From AP-15 sp963774345 (GTDB taxonomy: Bacteria; Pseudomonadota; Alphaproteobacteria; ATCC43930; CGMCC-115725): a DNA stretch of 64,000 nt. The stretch spans positions 310,001-374,000 of the forward strand of contig CAVZFB010000038.1 in the NCBI GenBank assembly GCA_963774345.1. Direction: 5' to 3'. The notes under the pieces were generated by a model that was given only the letters and a program-made list of their open reading frames with translations, was not told where the DNA came from and made no database searches. Numbering within the stretch: position 1 is the first letter of the stretch; every line of letters begins with the position of its first letter. The position numbers and the translations under genes were made by a program. This document shows, piece after piece, positions 30,754-43,053 of this stretch.

Positions 30754-31895
30754 CGGTTCACCGTCGGGACTGTGGAAACTAGACCGTTGCGAGTAAGCGT
30801 GAAGTCTTGCTTGTATTCGCCGCGCTTGATCTTGTGGGTTACATGCTTGACGTAATAGAGACCGTCAAAGGCCGGGCCGGCGCCGCGAACCCCGACAAGC
30901 TTTCGCGCGCTGAGCACGCCGCCGTAACGCGTGACGTCGAGACTGCCTTCGCAGGTGACGACTTCGGCGTTTTGCGCGGCGGCGGCGAGGCCCAACATGA
31001 TGGCCTGCGGAATCGGCAGCTTCGACGCGTCGTCACGGAAGGCCTTGAGATCTGGCGGAAGCAGGTTTACGGGGATCGGAGGGATTAGGCCGAGCGGAGG
31101 GTTTAGCGGCGTGATGGGCGGGATTGGGATCGCGATGGTGACACCCGTTTCCTGGTTGTATACGTAAAGGATCGGGATCCTGTTCTTCTCCTGGTCGAAG
31201 GTGAAATGCAGGCTTTCGACATTGGTGTAGGCGTCCATGTCAGAGCTGAGAGCGGGCTGTACCGGCCCCACTTTGATCTGCGGACCCCAATAGGCGGTGT
31301 TCGTGCCGGGCACTGGGCCTGGCTCAATGTAGAAGACGTAACCGACCTCTTCCGCCAACGATCGGATGTATTGCAGGTCGGTGCCCTGCTGGCCGGCGAT
31401 CGCCTGGATTGGCAGGGAGACATCGATCAATACGCTGGGAATGATCAGCGGCAGGACGCCGTAAAGCGCGTATTTTGAGAGTAGGAGCGCCACGCGCGCC
31501 TCGCGCGGACAAGCGGGAAACGGAAATCCGCTCCAGTCCGATTTGTCCATCAACGCGGTCAAATCTTTTCCGGAGATCGTCAGGGTCGAGTTCGATCCCT
31601 TGTCACCCGGCGAGATTTGGTTGTTGGTAATCACGCCGTCGATCAGCACGTTAGCCACACCGTTGACCGTGGCCACCAGGATGCAGCGCATGAACAGCAG
31701 GGGCAGACCGCCGCTCAGCAGAAATAGGATCTGCAGCGGCGACTGCTTATCGATGCTGAAGACAAGCTGGAAACCGCTCTGGCCGACGTCCTCGACCTGA
31801 ACCTCGACGGACGCAAGCGAGTCGAGCACCACCCTCGGCACGGTTACCGGAATGATCGGCCCCATCATCAGGGTGAGCTGAACGCTCTTAAGCAC
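30750..31895 (-). CDS. gpD-like hub protein (phage late control D family)
   Basis: This roughly 381-residue protein provides the hub domain of the central spike. It has FQLVFSIDKQSPLQILFLLSGG, then VLIDGVITNNQISPGDKGS with TLTISGKDLTALMD. Towards the C-terminus is GLYYVKHVTHKIKRGEYKQDFTLTRNGL (shown here as VKHVTHKIKRGEYKQ and FTLTRNGL), the conserved end of gpD-like proteins. GTG at 31895 (VLKSVQLTLMMGP) is preferred to the longer frame start at 31964: GGGAGG lies just before it and the extra 23 residues look non-coding. The gene overlaps the LysM gene by 8 bases. Confidence 0.85.
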   Translation of the reverse strand: MLKSVQLTLMMGPIIPVTVPRVVLDSLASVEVQVEDVGQSGFQLVFSIDKQSPLQILFLLSGGLPLLFMRCILVATVNGVANVLIDGVITNNQISPGDKGSNSTLTISGKDLTALMDKSDWSGFPFPACPREARVALLLSKYALYGVLPLIIPSVLIDVSLPIQAIAGQQGTDLQYIRSLAEEVGYVFYIEPGPVPGTNTAYWGPQIKVGPVQPALSSDMDAYTNVESLHFTFDQEKNRIPILYVYNQETGVTIAIPIPPITPLNPPLGLIPPIPVNLLPPDLKAFRDDASKLPIPQAIMLGLAAAAQNAEVVTCEGSLDVTRYGGVLSARKLVGVRGAGPAFDGLYYVKHVTHKIKRGEYKQDFTLTRNGLVSTVPTVNR

Positions 31896-32256
31896 CGCTG
31901 CCTCCCGGCACGCCTTGCGGCGTCGTGATCGCCAATACGCGACCGGGCGTGACGACGAGGTCATGCGGCCGTATTGCGCCGTTGGCGTCGCAAATCAGCC
32001 ATGCCATCAGCGGATCGCCGAGGTACTTGGCGGCAATCAGGTCGAGCCGGTCGCCCTGGTGTACCGTGTACTGGTTGATTGTCGCGAAATTGGGTGCCCC
32101 GGGCTGAGGCACGATGCGTCGTGCGAGGTATGCGATGACCTGGCCATTTGGCGCACTGTAGTATTGCACGCCAAAGCCGTAGTAACGGCTGTCGGTCGGA
32201 AAGGCGACCGGCGGCACGACGCCGAGCTGCACCATGGCCATCAACGGGTAGTTCAT
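31888..32256 (-). CDS. LysM-type baseplate protein (gp53-like)
   Basis: This 122-residue protein ends in a LysM-like motif, YTVHQGDRLDLIAAKYLGDP, preceded by YLARRIVPQPGAPNF. Small LysM proteins of this kind are standard in eCIS and phage contractile tails, where they stabilise the wedge or hub. The start ATG overlaps the stop of the tube-adaptor gene (ATGA), and the end overlaps the gpD-like gene. A peptidoglycan-binding role is possible, but a structural baseplate role is the family default. Confidence 0.85.
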   Translation of the reverse strand: MNYPLMAMVQLGVVPPVAFPTDSRYYGFGVQYYSAPNGQVIAYLARRIVPQPGAPNFATINQYTVHQGDRLDLIAAKYLGDPLMAWLICDANGAIRPHDLVVTPGRVLAITTPQGVPGGSGA

Positions 32257-32915
32257 GGCAAACTTCCCAATCCAAGAACTGTTAGAGCGGCAGAGCTGGC
32301 CCGGGAGGCGAGCGACTCCTTGTTGGTCAGGTACGACATGAAAAGTCGGCCGCCGGGGGTATCAAAACCGAGGTCGTCTACGCTCAGCACACGCAGACCG
32401 AGGCTTACCTTGGCGCGTATCGGATTGAGCTGGACGTCAAAGGCTTCTTCAGTAATCGAAAACTCAGTAACGCGTACAGGAACGACGCGGCTCTTGCTCC
32501 AGACGAACAGCGTCAGGGGCTGCTCGAGCGGGATGATCTCGAGGGTCCCGGCATTGGCCATGTTGTCGTCCGCGATCAATGTCTCGACGGTCGGATTGAT
32601 CAGCATCTCCAATTGCGCCAGCTGGGGGTGGAGGCCGTACTGTACGGCCAGCGGGAATTGCGTGGGGAATTCGAGCTGGTCGGTCGCGTCGAGTTCGGCC
32701 TCAACCTTGATGGTTTCAACCGCCGGCCCGCGCAGCCGCAGAGCATCGACGCGAACGCCATCCTGCCCGCCCGGCGTCGACTGAATTTGAAGCGTACGGG
32801 ACAGCGAGTCCGGGTTGTATTGCAGTGCTATCACGCTCTGGATCACGCTCGTTTCGGGGTCCAGCGTCACGATGCCGCCTTTGACCAGTCGCGGGGAAAT
32901 CGGGGATCCGCTCAT
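32253..32915 (-). CDS. CIS tube-adaptor protein (Afp7-like N-terminal domain)
   Basis: This 220-residue protein has the family opening VIALQYNPDSLSRTLQIQ and the motif PLTLFVWSKSRVVPVRVTEF. These match the contractile-injection-system tube protein domain found at the N-terminus of LysM hub adaptors (Afp7/Pvc7). Here the LysM part is a separate downstream gene, so the usual fusion is split. It would join the inner tube to the hub. AGGAG lies about 10 bases before the ATG at 32915. A 99-base gap with no gene separates it from the small protein upstream. Confidence 0.8.
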   Translation of the reverse strand: MSGSPISPRLVKGGIVTLDPETSVIQSVIALQYNPDSLSRTLQIQSTPGGQDGVRVDALRLRGPAVETIKVEAELDATDQLEFPTQFPLAVQYGLHPQLAQLEMLINPTVETLIADDNMANAGTLEIIPLEQPLTLFVWSKSRVVPVRVTEFSITEEAFDVQLNPIRAKVSLGLRVLSVDDLGFDTPGGRLFMSYLTNKESLASRASSAALTVLGLGSLP

Positions 32916-33014
32916 CGAAGGATTGCTCCTGTTCGTCTTGTTCTTAGGCCGGCAGACCTTATTCGTCGATCCGCGGCCTACCGCTGTCGGGCGAATGGGC
33001 GCGCGTGGTGTGAC

Positions 33015-33268
33015 TCATGGCTTGATCCCCTTGGCGATCGCGCCAGCGATGCCGCCGCCGAGTTTGTGCGCTCCAGTGAGTCCCGGATCCATCGACATCC
33101 TCCCGACCCGCAGAACCGAAGTTCGCTGGGAGCGGGCCGATTTGATTCCCTTGGCCGGGTCAGCCAGGATGCGCGACAACTCGCTCTTAAGACCGTTCAC
33201 CAGCGAGTGCCGGTCGGCGGGATCGAAGCCACGCAGAACCACACGGTCGATTTTCACCTCGATGCGGC

Positions 33269-33272
<4 letters not shown>
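33015..33272 (-). CDS. Small conserved eCIS protein of unknown role
   Basis: This 85-residue protein begins MSRIEVKIDRVVLRGFD. Short proteins with an I-x-V-x-I-D-R-L/V-V-L-R-G start recur between the ATPase and the tube adaptor in this kind of eCIS, as far as I recall. The C-terminus is Gly/Ala-rich and basic (HKLGGGIAGAIAKGIKP). The ATG at 33272 overlaps the ATPase stop by 4 bases (ATGA), which favours it over the upstream GTG at 33278. No domain can be assigned. Confidence 0.7.
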
Positions 33273-35187
<1,915 letters not shown>

Positions 35188-35191
<4 letters not shown>

Positions 35192-36468
35192 GTTAGCGTC
35201 ACCATCGGGCCGGTGAAGACCGGCGGATGCACCGCCAAATTCACCTGCACTTGGCTCGTCACCCCGTCCACTTCCAGACGCCCGAGCAAGCTCCCAGTCG
35301 GAAGACTCGGCGGGAACTGAAAGTCGAGGTTGTTGGTGCTGCCGGTGAAAGGCTGTGCCGGGGCGGAGCTGTTGAAGTATGGCGTCGTGAGGCTACTCAG
35401 CGCCAATGAAACGCTCTGGCCTTCCAATACGTCCGGACTGAACTGCACGTTGACCAAACCGCCGGCGGCATGGGTCGTCTGGGCTGGCAGCACAGGAGCC
35501 ACGGCTAGCGGCAGCACATTCGTGGTTTGAACGATCGTTCCCGACGAGCCGGTGAATTGTCCTGCCAGGTTATAAATGCCGGCCGGATGGGCTGAGGTTG
35601 GATCCGGGACGAATGAGAAGGAGGCGCCGGTGGCCGACGATACCGGGACCGTGAATTGAAGCTGGTAATGCGGATTACTGAGCGACACTCGGGTCACGCC
35701 GCTCAAGAACTCGCCAGTCACCGTCACCGTATCGGTCGGCGCGGCAGCGATCTGTCCCCCGGGCGGTTGCACCTGCAGGATCTGCGCGGGTTGTATCGGC
35801 TCGGCTCGAACCCTGCGTCGTAGCACCGGCAGCGCGAGCGTCGTCTGCCGCTGCGGCTGCAACAGCACGACCGACACCTGAAATGGATAGGTCGGCCGAT
35901 AGTCGGCTTTGAGCGCGGTCCATAACCACGCCATCTCTTCGCGGCCCAGAGTCTCGGGCGTTATCTTGATCATCTCGACCTGGTCGGCGAGCCCGGACGA
36001 TCCGAGAAAGGGCGTCAGCGGGTTGCCCGGATACGGCTCGGGCGCCGTGCTCAGCGCCTGCAACGCATTGCTGATGTCGTTGCGCGTCAAGATCGGGTTC
36101 TCGTGCAGCATCATCAGCGCGTATCCCAACAGCGCTTCCGCCTGCCAGTAATCGGTGGCATAGACCGTCAGCAGATAATGGAGGCTCAGCGCCAATGGCG
36201 GGCTCGTCAGGCGCGTCTTGCCGTCGGCGGCCAGCGACTGCAGATCGACATTGCGCCAGGCCGCATTGTGCATCACCTGATGCATGAATAGATTTACTTG
36301 GTTCTCCGGCTCGGGGCCGTTGTGTTGAAAGCCGTGCTGCACCAGGTCCGGTGCCAGGCAGGACACGTTCACAGTGCTCGTAAACGGAGAGCCCGGCTCG
36401 GCGTATAGTTCGTGCAGGTAGTACTGCAGCACGGCCGTAACCCCGGAAATGGCCAGCCCGTTGCTCAT
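35188..36468 (-). CDS. DUF4255 tail-terminator (Afp16/Pvc16-like) with Ig-like C-terminus
   Basis: The first 190 residues match DUF4255: AISGVTAVLQYYLHELYAE, then EPENQVNLFMHQVMHNAAWRN, then LALSLHYLLTVYATDYWQAE. This domain caps the distal end of sheath and tube. The C-terminal 230 residues are beta-rich with features of IPT/Ig-like folds (TVTVTGEFLSGVTRVSLSN and QFSPDVLEGQSVSLAL). The added domains make this protein (426 residues) longer than plain DUF4255 caps and could decorate the outside of the particle. It is coupled by ATGA overlaps to both neighbours. Confidence 0.9.
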
Positions 36469-37220
36469 CGGACCCCTCGACTGCGTCGGCCGAGATACTC
36501 GTCGAGACTCATCGTCTTGCGCGCCGGCGCGGCCGCCGGACGTGGCGCTGGCTGCGCTACCGCGGTCACTTCGATACGACCGATATGGATTTGGATGTCG
36601 TCGCCTCGCCCCGACCGGCGCGCCGGCGCTGAGAACTCGGCTCTGGCCGGTTTGCTGGCGTCACCGGTGACCGCGGCCAACGTCCCCGCGTGCTCAAGTA
36701 ACCCGCTGACCGGCGGTGCTGCGGTCGCATTTCGCGGGTCTGCGGTTCGCCCGTCTTCGACCGCTGCATGCGCCATCCACGCAGCGCCGACGATGCTCGA
36801 GTCGCGTCGATCGTGCTGTAAAGCTGACTGTGCGCTCACCACGTCTCCCGGACCTGGGAGCATCGCCGAGACGTCCACTTCGGGTGTTTTGCTCGGCAGT
36901 AGCGGATGGAATAGCTCACGCTCGCTACCGCGCTGCTGGGTCCGCCGATTATTTGTGGGCAATGTACTCCCAGCGTGCCGCTCGACCCGATCGTCTACAG
37001 CCAGATCGCGGCGGCGCATCAGATCGTCCGGCGACGCGGAGACCGTCCCTAGGGTCGAGACCAGAGTTTGAACTTCGGTGGAAGCTAACGCGTTGTTCTG
37101 CATCAAGGCAGACGCAGCCACTTCCTGACGTGCTCCAGAGAAAATCGATCCCACGAGAGGGTGAAGGCGTGGGCTCGGTCGAGCGACACCGGCGACTAAG
37201 CGCTGCAGATATCCTGTCAT
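36465..37220 (-). CDS. Disordered eCIS protein of unknown function
   Basis: This 251-residue protein is rich in Ala, Arg, Pro, Ser and Asp and is probably disordered for most of its length. The C-terminus carries two conserved-looking motifs, IQIHIGRIEVTAV near residue 210 and TMSLDEYLGRRSRG at the end. I recall similar tails in hypothetical proteins at this position of other eCIS operons. It sits where a tape-measure or chaperone gene might be expected, but I see no long amphipathic helix. ATGA overlaps on both sides support that it is a real gene. Confidence 0.7.
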   Translation of the reverse strand: MTGYLQRLVAGVARPSPRLHPLVGSIFSGARQEVAASALMQNNALASTEVQTLVSTLGTVSASPDDLMRRRDLAVDDRVERHAGSTLPTNNRRTQQRGSERELFHPLLPSKTPEVDVSAMLPGPGDVVSAQSALQHDRRDSSIVGAAWMAHAAVEDGRTADPRNATAAPPVSGLLEHAGTLAAVTGDASKPARAEFSAPARRSGRGDDIQIHIGRIEVTAVAQPAPRPAAAPARKTMSLDEYLGRRSRGVR

Positions 37221-37948
37221 GCGAGCACCATTTCGAGATAGAACTGCCGCCGAGCCGGATTGAGGGAGAGGATCTCCGCCTCGCCCCAGCCATAGGCCGC
37301 GGCCAGCGTGTGGACTTCGCGCAGCAAGCGCTTCGCCCGTCCCTCAATCTCGGCCCGCAAAAACGTCGGAAGATCGAGGCTGTCGTCAAACGACTCGCCA
37401 CACTCCGGGCAATCGAAGTGAAGCATGATCTCGGCCAGAGGATCGGCCCGCGCCATCTTGTCTCCGATTGCGTCCAGATCTTCTTCGGTCCAATCGTTCT
37501 CTGTAGTAAGGCTTGGCTCGACCGGCTCTGCTTCTCCTTTCATTCGGCACATTTCGACCAGCGCGACCGCGGTCTTGCCGGGATCATCCTCTACCGCGAC
37601 GCGCGCAAGATCGCGGCTGGTGGGCAGCCGGAAAGTCCGGCCGCTAACGACGATCGGCTCGCCTTGCTTCGGCAGCGGACTCTCGGCCAGTGCCAGTCCG
37701 TCCAATGCGAACTCGAGTTTGTCGGCGCATCGACGACAGGAGGTCCACCCGCGCAGCGCCGGCCCAAAGTAAGCCAGTTGCATCTCGACCAGCGCGCGAT
37801 TGAGCCGACCAATCGGCCAGTCTGCCACGCTGTCTGGTTGCGTCCCGGGAAACATGGTGTTGACTGCCAATAAGCCCCAGTCGAGGGGATGAAGGGCCTT
37901 GCCGCTTTCCCACAACGCCAAAAGATCGGTTTCGGTCACCGCGCGCAT
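37217..37948 (-). CDS. T4-baseplate-like protein with two CxxC motifs
   Basis: This 243-residue protein resembles the T4-type baseplate family often encoded after the tube gene in eCIS clusters. It contains two zinc-knuckle pairs, TSCRRCADKLEFALDG near residue 70 and FDCPECGESFDDSLD near 175. These could together bind one zinc and hold the fold. An acidic stretch, TENDWTEEDLDAIGD, lies between them. The ATG at 37948 comes 1 base after the tube stop, and the end overlaps the next gene (ATGA). An assembly-chaperone or baseplate role is inferred from position only. Confidence 0.72.
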   Translation of the reverse strand: MRAVTETDLLALWESGKALHPLDWGLLAVNTMFPGTQPDSVADWPIGRLNRALVEMQLAYFGPALRGWTSCRRCADKLEFALDGLALAESPLPKQGEPIVVSGRTFRLPTSRDLARVAVEDDPGKTAVALVEMCRMKGEAEPVEPSLTTENDWTEEDLDAIGDKMARADPLAEIMLHFDCPECGESFDDSLDLPTFLRAEIEGRAKRLLREVHTLAAAYGWGEAEILSLNPARRQFYLEMVLA

Positions 37949-37949
37949 G

Positions 37950-38477
37950 TCAGGTGGCTACTGAACTCAGAGTTGGCTCAACCGGTTCGGTAACGCCGGT
38001 ATCGCGCTCCCATCCTTCGTTCTCCAGCTTGATGTGCTCGATGGCGATCGCGTTTGCATTGGCATCGAGATCGGGCAATGCCTGGTACTCGGAGACCCAG
38101 CAGCGATAGATCTTGTAGGCGATGACCAGCTGGCCGGCCTCGTTATAGAACTCCAAATAAATATTCTTGCGGAAATTCGCGAGCGATACTTGCGAGCCCA
38201 GAGCAGCGCCGAAATTCCAGACCAGGCCGGCCCAATCATGAAAGGCCAAGTCCTGAGTAAGTCCGCGCTCCAGTGTAATAGCCTCGTACTTCACCCGCGC
38301 AGGAGACTTGTGTGAAGTTGAGGGATCGCCTCCTTCGCGATGTTCCACGACCTCAGTCGTGCGCTTTAAGCTGCTGCATTTGCTGATACCGGCGATATAT
38401 TGACCGTCCCACTTCAAGCGATATTTGAAGTTCAAGTAGGGATCAAGACGCGCGGGATTGGCGGCAAAGATCGCCAT
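37950..38477 (-). CDS. eCIS inner tube protein (T4 gp19-like)
   Basis: This 175-residue protein shows the gp19/Hcp-like tube signature: PYLNFKYRLKWDGQYIAGIS, KVKYEAITLERG-like text (here ARVKYEAITLERGLTQD), NIYLEFYNEAGQLVIAYKIY, and AIAIEHIKLENEGWERD. It would stack as hexameric rings inside the sheath. Only one tube gene is present, whereas Afp and PVC have several. GGGAG lies 7 bases before the ATG at 38477. It follows the sheath gene by 15 bases. Confidence 0.93.
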   Translation of the reverse strand: MAIFAANPARLDPYLNFKYRLKWDGQYIAGISKCSSLKRTTEVVEHREGGDPSTSHKSPARVKYEAITLERGLTQDLAFHDWAGLVWNFGAALGSQVSLANFRKNIYLEFYNEAGQLVIAYKIYRCWVSEYQALPDLDANANAIAIEHIKLENEGWERDTGVTEPVEPTLSSVAT

Positions 38478-38492
38478 CTGTTATCTCCCTTC

Positions 38493-40491
38493 TCAAGAGG
38501 TCTGAGTCAGCTGTTGCTGCTGTATCTGGATCACTACGAATTCAGCTGGATACAACGGCGCATAGCCGACCAGGATATTTATTATTCCCTGGGCCACGCT
38601 CGCAGGGGGATTGTTCTCGCCATCGCATTTGACAAAGTACGCCTGTTGCGGTGTCGTCCCGGCGAATGCGCCCTGCAGGAACAGTCCCTGCATAAAGGCG
38701 CCCACGTTGAGCCGGACCTGACCCCACAGTGTATCGTCGTTGGGCTCGAAGACCACCCATTGGGTTCCGTCGTACAAGCTCGACTCGAGATACAACGCGA
38801 AACGCCGGATCGGCACGTACTTCCATTCGGAGCCGACCTCGTCGTTGCCGCGCAACGTGCGGGAGCCCCAAATCACATCGCCATAAACCCGGAAATTCCG
38901 AAGGCAATTAATCGCCTGCACGTTCAACACGCCGTTCTGGGGGTCGGTCAGGGTTATTGCCAGCCCGGATTCTCCGGTCAAACTGGCGTCTATCCCGGCC
39001 GGCGCCTTCCAGACATGGCGTGAGGAGTCCGTCGCAGCGTAGAGACCCGCCACAAATCCGCTGGGTGGGAAGGCCCGCGTCGCGTTTAGTTGCGGGTCGA
39101 ACGAATTGACCCAGGGAAAATAGAGCGCCGAGTTGATCGAGTTGACGCCTGTTATCAGACTGTTGGGGCCGTTCTGCAGCGACGAGAATGTCGCCGCCGG
39201 ATCGCTGTCAACGATAAGGAAGGCGCGCTCGCCCACACAGAAGGCCTGAAGGTCTTGGATCGTCTGCGGATCGATCTCGCCGGGGACGCACAGGACATTG
39301 AAGATCGAGACCGTGCTCAGAAGGTTGACGCCCCCAGTCCCACTGCTCGGCAGCAGTGCCGCTTCGAAGGCTCCCGGGGTTCCCGCTGTTGTAGTGGGTT
39401 GCAGGCCCGCGCCGTCAACTCCCGACGACAAGGCAGCCACGGCTGGCGTTGAAGGCAATGGCGCAGTTGGAAGGCTCGGCACCTGACTTATCACCAGCGC
39501 CGGTGTCCCCATCGAAGCGTTGAGGAAGTTCGATGATTCGTTGATAATATTTACTACGTAGCGCGATTGCGGGTCGGTTGGGCTCAGGGAGAGATTTGCA
39601 AACAACTCGACGGTGCTCTGCGCGTTAGTCGTCGGGTTGTTGTAGATGACCGACAGGGTAAAACGGGTGTAATCGTCGGTCCGCGGCTGGATCTGCACCG
39701 AATAATTTTCGCCCCAAATTCCAGGATTGACCGCGCTCAGGGTAAGGCTACCAACGCCTGACGCCACCAGTTCCCAGGTTACGAATCCGAGCGCCACGAG
39801 CGTCCAGACGACTGTCGACCCGCCGGTGTCATCTGTTATCGTTCCCAATGTGGTTGGCCAGGGGCTCGGCTCCGTTGCGCCGGAGGTTCCCGGCGTAGTG
39901 CAGCGCTGCACATGCCCGTTCGTGTCGGTTATCAGATCGCCCACGCCATAGGCGTGGGATGCAGCCCAGGCAGCAATTCCATTGTTATCGGTGGTGATGG
40001 CGCCCGCCGTGCTCGCCCAGGTCGGATGCGACGTGCCTGAATATCCCGCGCTCGTGCAACGCTGAACCGCATTATTCGAATCGGTTACGAGAGCGCCGAT
40101 CGCATAGGATGTTAACGGTGCCCACGCACTGACCGCGCCGGAGGTTATGCTGACGGTGCTTGGCGCTGGTGCGGCGCTCGAATCAAACACCAGGTCGGTA
40201 ATATTAAGGGTCGCCGGCGCTGCTGCTGCGTCGGTCAGTCTGACGATGTAGGCTTGCTGGCCGCCATTCGCGAAGAATTGGTTGACCGCGTAGCCAAGAT
40301 AGCTGCGCGAAGTCGAGACCGCCGAACTGGCTTGCAAAATCCTGCCAGCTTAGGACCAGCGTGGCCTCGTCGACTGGCCCCATATTCGCCCATCCGACGA
40401 ATGCGGCGATCGAAGTTGCCACCCCGGTGATGGTGTGAACGCCACTCGGTAGCTCCTGTATGTAGACACCGGGGTAGGTGTATGCGGACAT
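38493..40491 (-). CDS. eCIS contractile sheath protein, frameshifted, with inserted repeat domain
   Basis: The N-terminus reads YTYPGVYIQELPSGVHTITG then VATSIAAFVGWANMGP, the classic sheath start. The C-terminus has YVPIRRFALYLESSLYDGTQ, VFEPNDDTLWGQVRL and IQIQQQQL, the classic end. The frame breaks near 40311 (FGGLD | SRSYLGYAVNQFF), explained by one surplus base in GACTTCGCG. The restored length is about 666 residues. A stretch encoded at about 39786-40127 adds two repeats of W-x6-Y-x2-G-x2-V...RCT-x2-G-x-SG...P-x-W, absent from plain sheaths. ATG at 40491 is preceded by GGAGGG at 6 bases. It is the first gene of the operon. Confidence 0.9.
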
Positions 40492-40563
40492 CAATCCCTC
40501 CTCATGGCGTGATTATCCGGAAAAGCTCTAGCGGCCGATTTGCTGGCTTGATCCGACATTTCC

Positions 40564-40582
40564 CGGATGGACTGTCCATCCG
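40564..40582. promoter_or_regulatory. 19-bp palindrome (operator candidate)
   Basis: CGGATGGAC-T-GTCCATCCG has 9-base arms around a single centre base. A one-base loop cannot form a hairpin, so a dimeric regulator site is more likely. It lies 73-91 bases before the sheath ATG. Confidence 0.5.
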
Positions 40583-40622
40583 CTCACACCCGCGAGGCTA
40601 GCCCGCCCGGTTAACCAAGATG

Positions 40623-40638
40623 TGTGATCTAGTTCACA
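40623..40638. promoter_or_regulatory. CRP/FNR-type binding site
   Basis: TGTGATCTAGTTCACA differs by one base from the symmetric E. coli CRP consensus core TGTGATCTAGATCACA. The symmetry extends by one base each side (GTGTGA...TCACAC). It is centred about 139 bases upstream of the sheath ATG. Which CRP/FNR-family member binds in this organism cannot be told from the site. Confidence 0.55.
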
Positions 40639-40719
40639 CTCGAAAAAAAAATTAAATTGCCGGTTGATTCCAAAACTGTGCGGCTCATTGATCGTTCCGG
40701 ACGCTGATTGCCGGCGGCG

Positions 40720-40771
40720 CAGGCTGATTACAGAGGTGCATAGAACAGGCTGATTACAGAGGTGCATAGAA
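40720..40771. repeat. perfect 26-bp tandem direct repeat, two copies
   Basis: Two identical 26-base units starting CAGGCTGATTACAGAGG and ending GCATAGAA abut at 40720-40745 and 40746-40771, in the region between the mutase terminator and the CRP-type site. Confidence 0.9.
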
Positions 40772-40780
40772 AAAGAGTTA

Positions 40781-40799
40781 GCCGTCAAAAATTGACGGC
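40781..40799 (-). terminator. probable terminator of the mutase gene
   Basis: GCCGTCAA and TTGACGGC form an 8-base stem with a 3-base loop, 44 bases past the mutase stop. On the minus strand it is followed by TAACTCTTTTTC, an imperfect T tract. Confidence 0.6.
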
Positions 40800-40842
40800 C
40801 GGAGCTTATAGCGGAGCAGATAGGTCAGACACGATATCCGGC

Positions 40843-43017
<2,175 letters not shown>

Positions 43018-43053
43018 TTTAATCTCCCGCACGAGACGGAAATCAGACGTACT

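Larger units (their letters stand above)
40492..40842. other. 350-base regulatory region upstream of the eCIS operon
   Basis: It holds no gene. Elements seen, from the eCIS side: a GGAGGG ribosome-binding site, a 19-bp palindrome (40564-40582), a CRP-type site (40623-40638), a run of nine A, a 26-bp tandem repeat (40720-40771) and a hairpin that ends the mutase transcript (40781-40799). I found no confident -35/-10 pair; GATAAT (minus strand, 40512-40517) is a possible -10. Confidence 0.6.

Noticed and set aside
38493..40337. A second separate sheath gene starting at 40337
   Set aside because: The N-terminal sheath signature lies in the adjacent frame (up to 40491) and joins it exactly, so this is one frameshifted gene.
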